From Roseivirga ehrenbergii (GTDB lineage: Bacteria > Bacteroidota > Bacteroidia > Cytophagales > Cyclobacteriaceae): a stretch of DNA of 64,000 nt. The notes under the pieces are model-generated. The model was given only the letters and a program-made list of their open reading frames with translations. It was not told the origin of the DNA and did not search any database. The translations under genes and the position numbers were made by a program. Of the stretch, positions 60,730-64,000 are shown in pieces (position 1 is the first letter of the stretch; each line of letters starts with the position of its first letter). The DNA is taken from positions 620,001 through 684,000 of the forward strand of contig NZ_LQZQ01000045.1 of the NCBI RefSeq assembly GCF_001593005.1, given 5' to 3'.

Positions 60730-62874
60730 ATGGCGAAGGAAACAAAAAAAACTCCCCAAGACGAGTCTAAAAAACAAGACCAATTAAAGAACTATCAGAA
60801 AGATCATACAGGAAAGCCACTTACTACTAATCAGGGCATGAAGGTAAATGACACCAACAATTCTCTGAAAAGCGGTGAGCGCGGCTCCACCCTTTTAGAA
60901 GATTTCTTACTTCGTGAAAAAATCACCAGTTTCGATCACGAGCGTATTCCAGAACGAATTGTACATGCCCGAGGCAGCGCTGCCCATGGAGTTTTTGAGC
61001 TATATGAAGCCATTCCTGAATATACTAAAGCTGGCATCTTCAACGATACCTCTAGAAAAACACCTGTATTTGTCCGTTTTTCTACGGTAGCGGGCTCTAA
61101 GGGCTCTCCCGATCTTGCACGAGACGTTCGTGGCTTTGCAACTAAATTTTATACAGAAGAAGGAACATGGGACTTGGTAGGAAATAATATGCCTATTTTC
61201 TTCATTCAAGATGCGATGAAATTTCCTGATTTGATTCATTCAGTAAAACCAGAACCTAACAACGAAATTCCACAGGCAGCTTCTGCACACGATACCTTCT
61301 ACGATTTTGTTTCTCACACGCCCGAAACCCTTCATAACCATATATGGGTGATGAGTGACCGAGCCATTCCCCGAAGTTTGAGAATGATGGAAGGCTTTGG
61401 TATCCATACTTTTAGAATGATTAATGACAAGGGGGAAGCTCATTTCGTGAAATTCCATTGGAAACCAATATTGGGCGTACATTCCGTAACATGGGAAGAA
61501 GCCGTTAAAATTAACGGTGCCGATGCCGACTTTCATCGCAGGGATTTATGGGACGCGATTGAAGATGGACAGTTTCCTGAATGGGAATTGGGTTTACAGA
61601 TTGTTCCTGAAGCAGACGAACACAAATTCGATTTCGACTTATTGGACCCTACCAAACTGATACCAGAAGAAATGGTTCCGGTGAAAATTGTGGGTAAAAT
61701 GACTTTAAACAAAAACCCAGAAAACTTCTTCGCTGAAACCGAACAGGTGGCTTTCTTGCCTGGTCATATTGTTCCAGGGTTAGATTTTACCAATGACCCA
61801 CTTTTACAAGGAAGACTTTTTTCATATCGCGACACTCAATTGTCGCGTTTGGGTGGGCCTAATTTTGATCAAATTCCTATTAACCGTCCCGTTGCTGAAT
61901 CTCATAACAATCAACGTGACGGCCACATGCAAACAAACGTGCCCAAGGGGAACACTGCTTATTTCCCAAACAGTATGAGTGGTGGATGTCCGCATTTAAG
62001 CAAAATGTCAGAAGGGGCATTTCATTCTTATGAAGAACGAATAGACGCAAAGAAAATCCGTGGACGAAGCGAAAGTTTCAATGATCACTTCTCTCAACCC
62101 GCACTATTTTACCGCAGTCTTTCAGAATGGGAACAGGCACATGTTGCAGACGCCTACACTTTTGAATTAGGCAAATGCAATCAAGCTCATATTAAATCTA
62201 GAATGCTGTATTTAATCAATGAAATTGATGGTGACTTGGCTAAAAAAGTGGCTGATGGTTTAGGTATGGAAGTTCCTAAAAACATTGATCAACCTGTTAA
62301 TCAAGCCATTGGTGCGGATGCGGATGTGGAGAAGCATCAGCCTAGAAAAAAGAAAAACTACCTTGATAAATCTACCGCGTTAAGTCAAGCAGAAACCAAA
62401 TTTGACAGTATTTCTACCAGAAAAGTCGCTGTGCTTGCCGCTGATGGCTTCGACCACAATAATTATGAAAAAATGAGAAAAGCCCTAGAAAAAAAAGGAG
62501 CCAAACTTATGATCATAGCTCCGCATGGTGGCGAAATTACTTGTAATGAAAATAAAAAGCATGCTGTAGACGCGGCCATAGCCACAACCGAAAGCGTGCT
62601 ATTTGATGCCGTTTATATACCCGGTGGCGAGAAATCGGTGAAAGCACTATTGAAAGTGGCTAAGTTTACCAAGTTCGTTAATGAAGCGTTTAAGTATTGT
62701 AAAGCCGTTGCGGCAGATAATGAAGGGGAAGAATTGATTGACAATAGCGCTGTGGCAGATCACAAATCGGATAAAGCGGTATTTGTAAACGCAAAACCAG
62801 ATGATTTTAAAAAAGCGATTGCCCAACACCGTAATTGGGAACGAATGAAAGTTGCCGAAACTATTGCTGTATAA
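60730..62874 (+). CDS. katE: Large-subunit catalase with DJ-1/PfpI-like C-terminal domain (KatE/HPII type)
   Basis: The start is the ATG at 60730 ([13 protein letters not shown]); 13 extra residues are possible. 714 residues, the clade 2 length. Heme-site residues: His in [14 protein letters not shown], Asn in [12 protein letters not shown], and proximal Tyr in [13 protein letters not shown]. The last ~150 residues ([26 protein letters not shown]) are the glutamine-amidotransferase-like (DJ-1) domain typical of HPII. It breaks down hydrogen peroxide in the cytoplasm. A terminator follows at 62900. Confidence 0.95.
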   Translation: MAKETKKTPQDESKKQDQLKNYQKDHTGKPLTTNQGMKVNDTNNSLKSGERGSTLLEDFLLREKITSFDHERIPERIVHARGSAAHGVFELYEAIPEYTKAGIFNDTSRKTPVFVRFSTVAGSKGSPDLARDVRGFATKFYTEEGTWDLVGNNMPIFFIQDAMKFPDLIHSVKPEPNNEIPQAASAHDTFYDFVSHTPETLHNHIWVMSDRAIPRSLRMMEGFGIHTFRMINDKGEAHFVKFHWKPILGVHSVTWEEAVKINGADADFHRRDLWDAIEDGQFPEWELGLQIVPEADEHKFDFDLLDPTKLIPEEMVPVKIVGKMTLNKNPENFFAETEQVAFLPGHIVPGLDFTNDPLLQGRLFSYRDTQLSRLGGPNFDQIPINRPVAESHNNQRDGHMQTNVPKGNTAYFPNSMSGGCPHLSKMSEGAFHSYEERIDAKKIRGRSESFNDHFSQPALFYRSLSEWEQAHVADAYTFELGKCNQAHIKSRMLYLINEIDGDLAKKVADGLGMEVPKNIDQPVNQAIGADADVEKHQPRKKKNYLDKSTALSQAETKFDSISTRKVAVLAADGFDHNNYEKMRKALEKKGAKLMIIAPHGGEITCNENKKHAVDAAIATTESVLFDAVYIPGGEKSVKALLKVAKFTKFVNEAFKYCKAVAADNEGEELIDNSAVADHKSDKAVFVNAKPDDFKKAIAQHRNWERMKVAETIAV

Positions 62875-62899
62875 GCGTTTATGTTCTATCAATAAATAG

Positions 62900-62934
62900 A
62901 AATAGGTCATGGGTAATGCCTCATGACCTATTTT
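62900..62934 (+). terminator. Terminator of the catalase gene
   Basis: AAATAGGTCATG / CATGACCTATTT hairpin followed by TTTATAT. Confidence 0.8.
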
Positions 62935-63019
62935 ATATAGAGTTTATATATCAGTGCAAATGCTTATTCGGAGCACCATTACTCCTTTGCTGTAGTATAA
63001 GCCTAGTGAGGCTGTCAAA

Positions 63020-63360
63020 TCGAAGCGCCATTGCGAGAAGCAGACTTCGCGATAGCAATGTGCTGTGACGAAGCAATCTCTAGCCAGCGGTTTCTGTCAT
63101 TTGAAATTGAGATTGCCTCACTTCATCGTAACCACACCTAACCGCAAACCCTCAATCGAAGCGCCATTGCGAGAAATAAGCGTTGCGACAGCAAAAGCTT
63201 ATGACGAAGCAATCTAAGACGTTCGCTAACTGGGCGGGGAGATTGCTTCACGTAAACACTATCACTTCGCAAGACTTTAGCAGGTTCGCAACGCTTGCGC
63301 TGAAGCTACACTATGTTCGTATTAGCTTTAGCGGTTGCGAAGCGAAGGCGCAATGACGGG
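63020..63360. repeat. REP-like repeat cluster (GCCATTGCGAG / GACGAAGCAATCT)
   Basis: Two direct copies start GCGCCATTGCGAGAA and end GACGAAGCAATCT (about 63025-63083 and 63160-63214); inverted versions (AGATTGCTTCACG near 63240, GCGCAATGACGG near 63348) follow. No gene is seen in 62935-63534, apart from the cassette-like end at 63437. Confidence 0.65.
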
Positions 63361-63436
63361 TAACGCAGGCTTTATTAGTATTTTAATACTAAATAGCCAA
63401 CGAATGTTACTGTTCTAAAATTAATTTCGCTAAACT

Positions 63437-63530
63437 TATAACTTGTTAATAGGTGCGTATAGTACACCGTATTGGGGTGCTAACGCTCATAAATGTGAGC
63501 TATAGCCATTGTTGTAAGCAATTAAGTCAG
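63437..63530. other. Cassette-border-like sequence before the last gene
   Basis: GTTAATAG... and ...GCTAAC pair around a GGTG/CACC stem, followed by GCTCATAAATGTGAGC and AGCTATAGCCATTGTTGTAA. From memory such borders precede single accessory genes in Bacteroidota genomes. No integrase is visible here, so this is a weak call. Confidence 0.3.
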
Positions 63531-63534
63531 ACCA

Positions 63535-64000
63535 ATGCTAACCATTGAAAAAATAAAAATATATAACAAATATGGAGGCGATATTGACGGATTCTCTCGA
63601 GGAGGAAAAACGTCTGAACAAAATTTGTTTGGTGACAATAATTGGTCTTTAATTGATGAATTTGAACAGGATGTAAAATTGATTTCTGATAGACTTGTAT
63701 CAAAAGAATACAGAGAAAAATCTTTAATCAAACTGAATGAAAACTGTGATTTGGAAACCAAAGACTATTTCAACTCTAAAATTTCATTTTATTCGGACTT
63801 TAAAGAAGTTTCTGAAATAATGGCTAATATCAAATCAAGAATTAATGATGAAACTGATACTGTTTGGGCGGGATTTGATAATACAGAAGTTTTGATAAAA
63901 GAACTTGATTCTGACCAAAAACAAATAGAACTTTTGGACTTTGATACTCTTGAGAAAATAATGGTAGAATTTTTACCCACCAGCACTTATCAAGAATTAG
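63535..64000 (+). CDS. Hypothetical protein, 3' end outside window
   Basis: From the ATG at 63535 the frame stays open for 155 codons to the window end. It begins MLTIEKIKIYNKYGGDIDGF and is rich in Asp, Glu, Lys and Ser, with no signal peptide or membrane segment. Only one Cys is present. No family is recognised. Low GC compared with the flanking catalase and the repeat/cassette-like border in front suggest an accessory, probably acquired gene. Confidence 0.65.
   Translation, partial: MLTIEKIKIYNKYGGDIDGFSRGGKTSEQNLFGDNNWSLIDEFEQDVKLISDRLVSKEYREKSLIKLNENCDLETKDYFNSKISFYSDFKEVSEIMANIKSRINDETDTVWAGFDNTEVLIKELDSDQKQIELLDFDTLEKIMVEFLPTSTYQEL

Overview
The window is a chromosomal stretch of a low-GC member of the Bacteroidota, most likely a marine-type Cytophagales bacterium (Roseivirga/Fulvivirga-like; the genus is a guess). 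Reasons: promoters of the Bacteroidota form (-33 TTTG, -7 TAnnTTTG); many short lipoprotein signals ending in a Cys after a run of Leu/Ile/Phe; ubiE directly followed by porT (gliding/type IX secretion); three ~800-890 residue FtsX-type permeases of the kind common in Cytophagales, one with a PadR partner; a split transketolase; and hairpin-rich dispersed repeats. No rRNA or tRNA gene was seen.

Layout. 1-5980: lipoprotein fragment, thioredoxin pair, a TrpF-like protein without the catalytic Cys, a histidine phosphatase, a glycosyltransferase/flippase pair, a cupin and a membrane nucleotidyl cyclase. 6174-10163: Bax-like glucosaminidase coupled to a polysaccharide deacetylase, a VOC protein, and a lipoprotein amidase. 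10457-18744: PadR regulator plus permease, serine hydrolase, S41 peptidase, and a LytS/LytTR two-component pair. 18767-23719: an accessory island holding a five-gene CBASS anti-phage operon (DUF2188 protein, CD-NTase, HORMA, TRIP13-like ATPase, 2TM-Nudix-like effector), a possible small RNA reading away from it, 55-bp direct repeats, and a GIY-YIG nuclease gene set between inverted repeats. 23863-25788: S1/P1 nuclease whose 3' end has been amplified together with a 393-bp inverted-repeat element. 25789-37501: housekeeping block (M1 and M48 peptidases, SDR, porT, ubiE, FAH-family hydrolase, M23 peptidase, peroxiredoxin, transketolase halves). 37502-41471: second GIY-YIG/repeat element, a ferritin-like stress protein and a PETase-like polyester hydrolase. 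41472-51497: HD protein and sirtuin, MATE pump, DUF885 and M20 peptidases, dienelactone-hydrolase-like protein, ECF sigma factor pair, and an unusual SDR with a four-Cys N-terminal domain. 51737-59517: two permeases divergent from an NtrC-type regulator and its histidine kinase. 59687-64000: secreted protein, decayed MazEF, large catalase with a DJ-1-like tail, REP-like repeats, and a gene running off the end.

How the parts work together. The CBASS genes overlap or sit 1-2 bp apart, so they should be expressed as one unit: phage sensing by HORMA, reset by the TRIP13-like ATPase, nucleotide second messenger from the CD-NTase, and membrane damage by the effector. The leading DUF2188 gene has no role that I know of in CBASS. 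The most unusual items outside the island are the two 91/99-identical GIY-YIG genes with matching inverted-repeat flanks (a candidate minimal mobile element), the PETase-like enzyme with the full catalytic and binding set, the 393-bp inverted-repeat element duplicated with a gene 3' end, and two enzymes (TrpF-like, SDR) that keep their fold motifs but lack a key catalytic residue.
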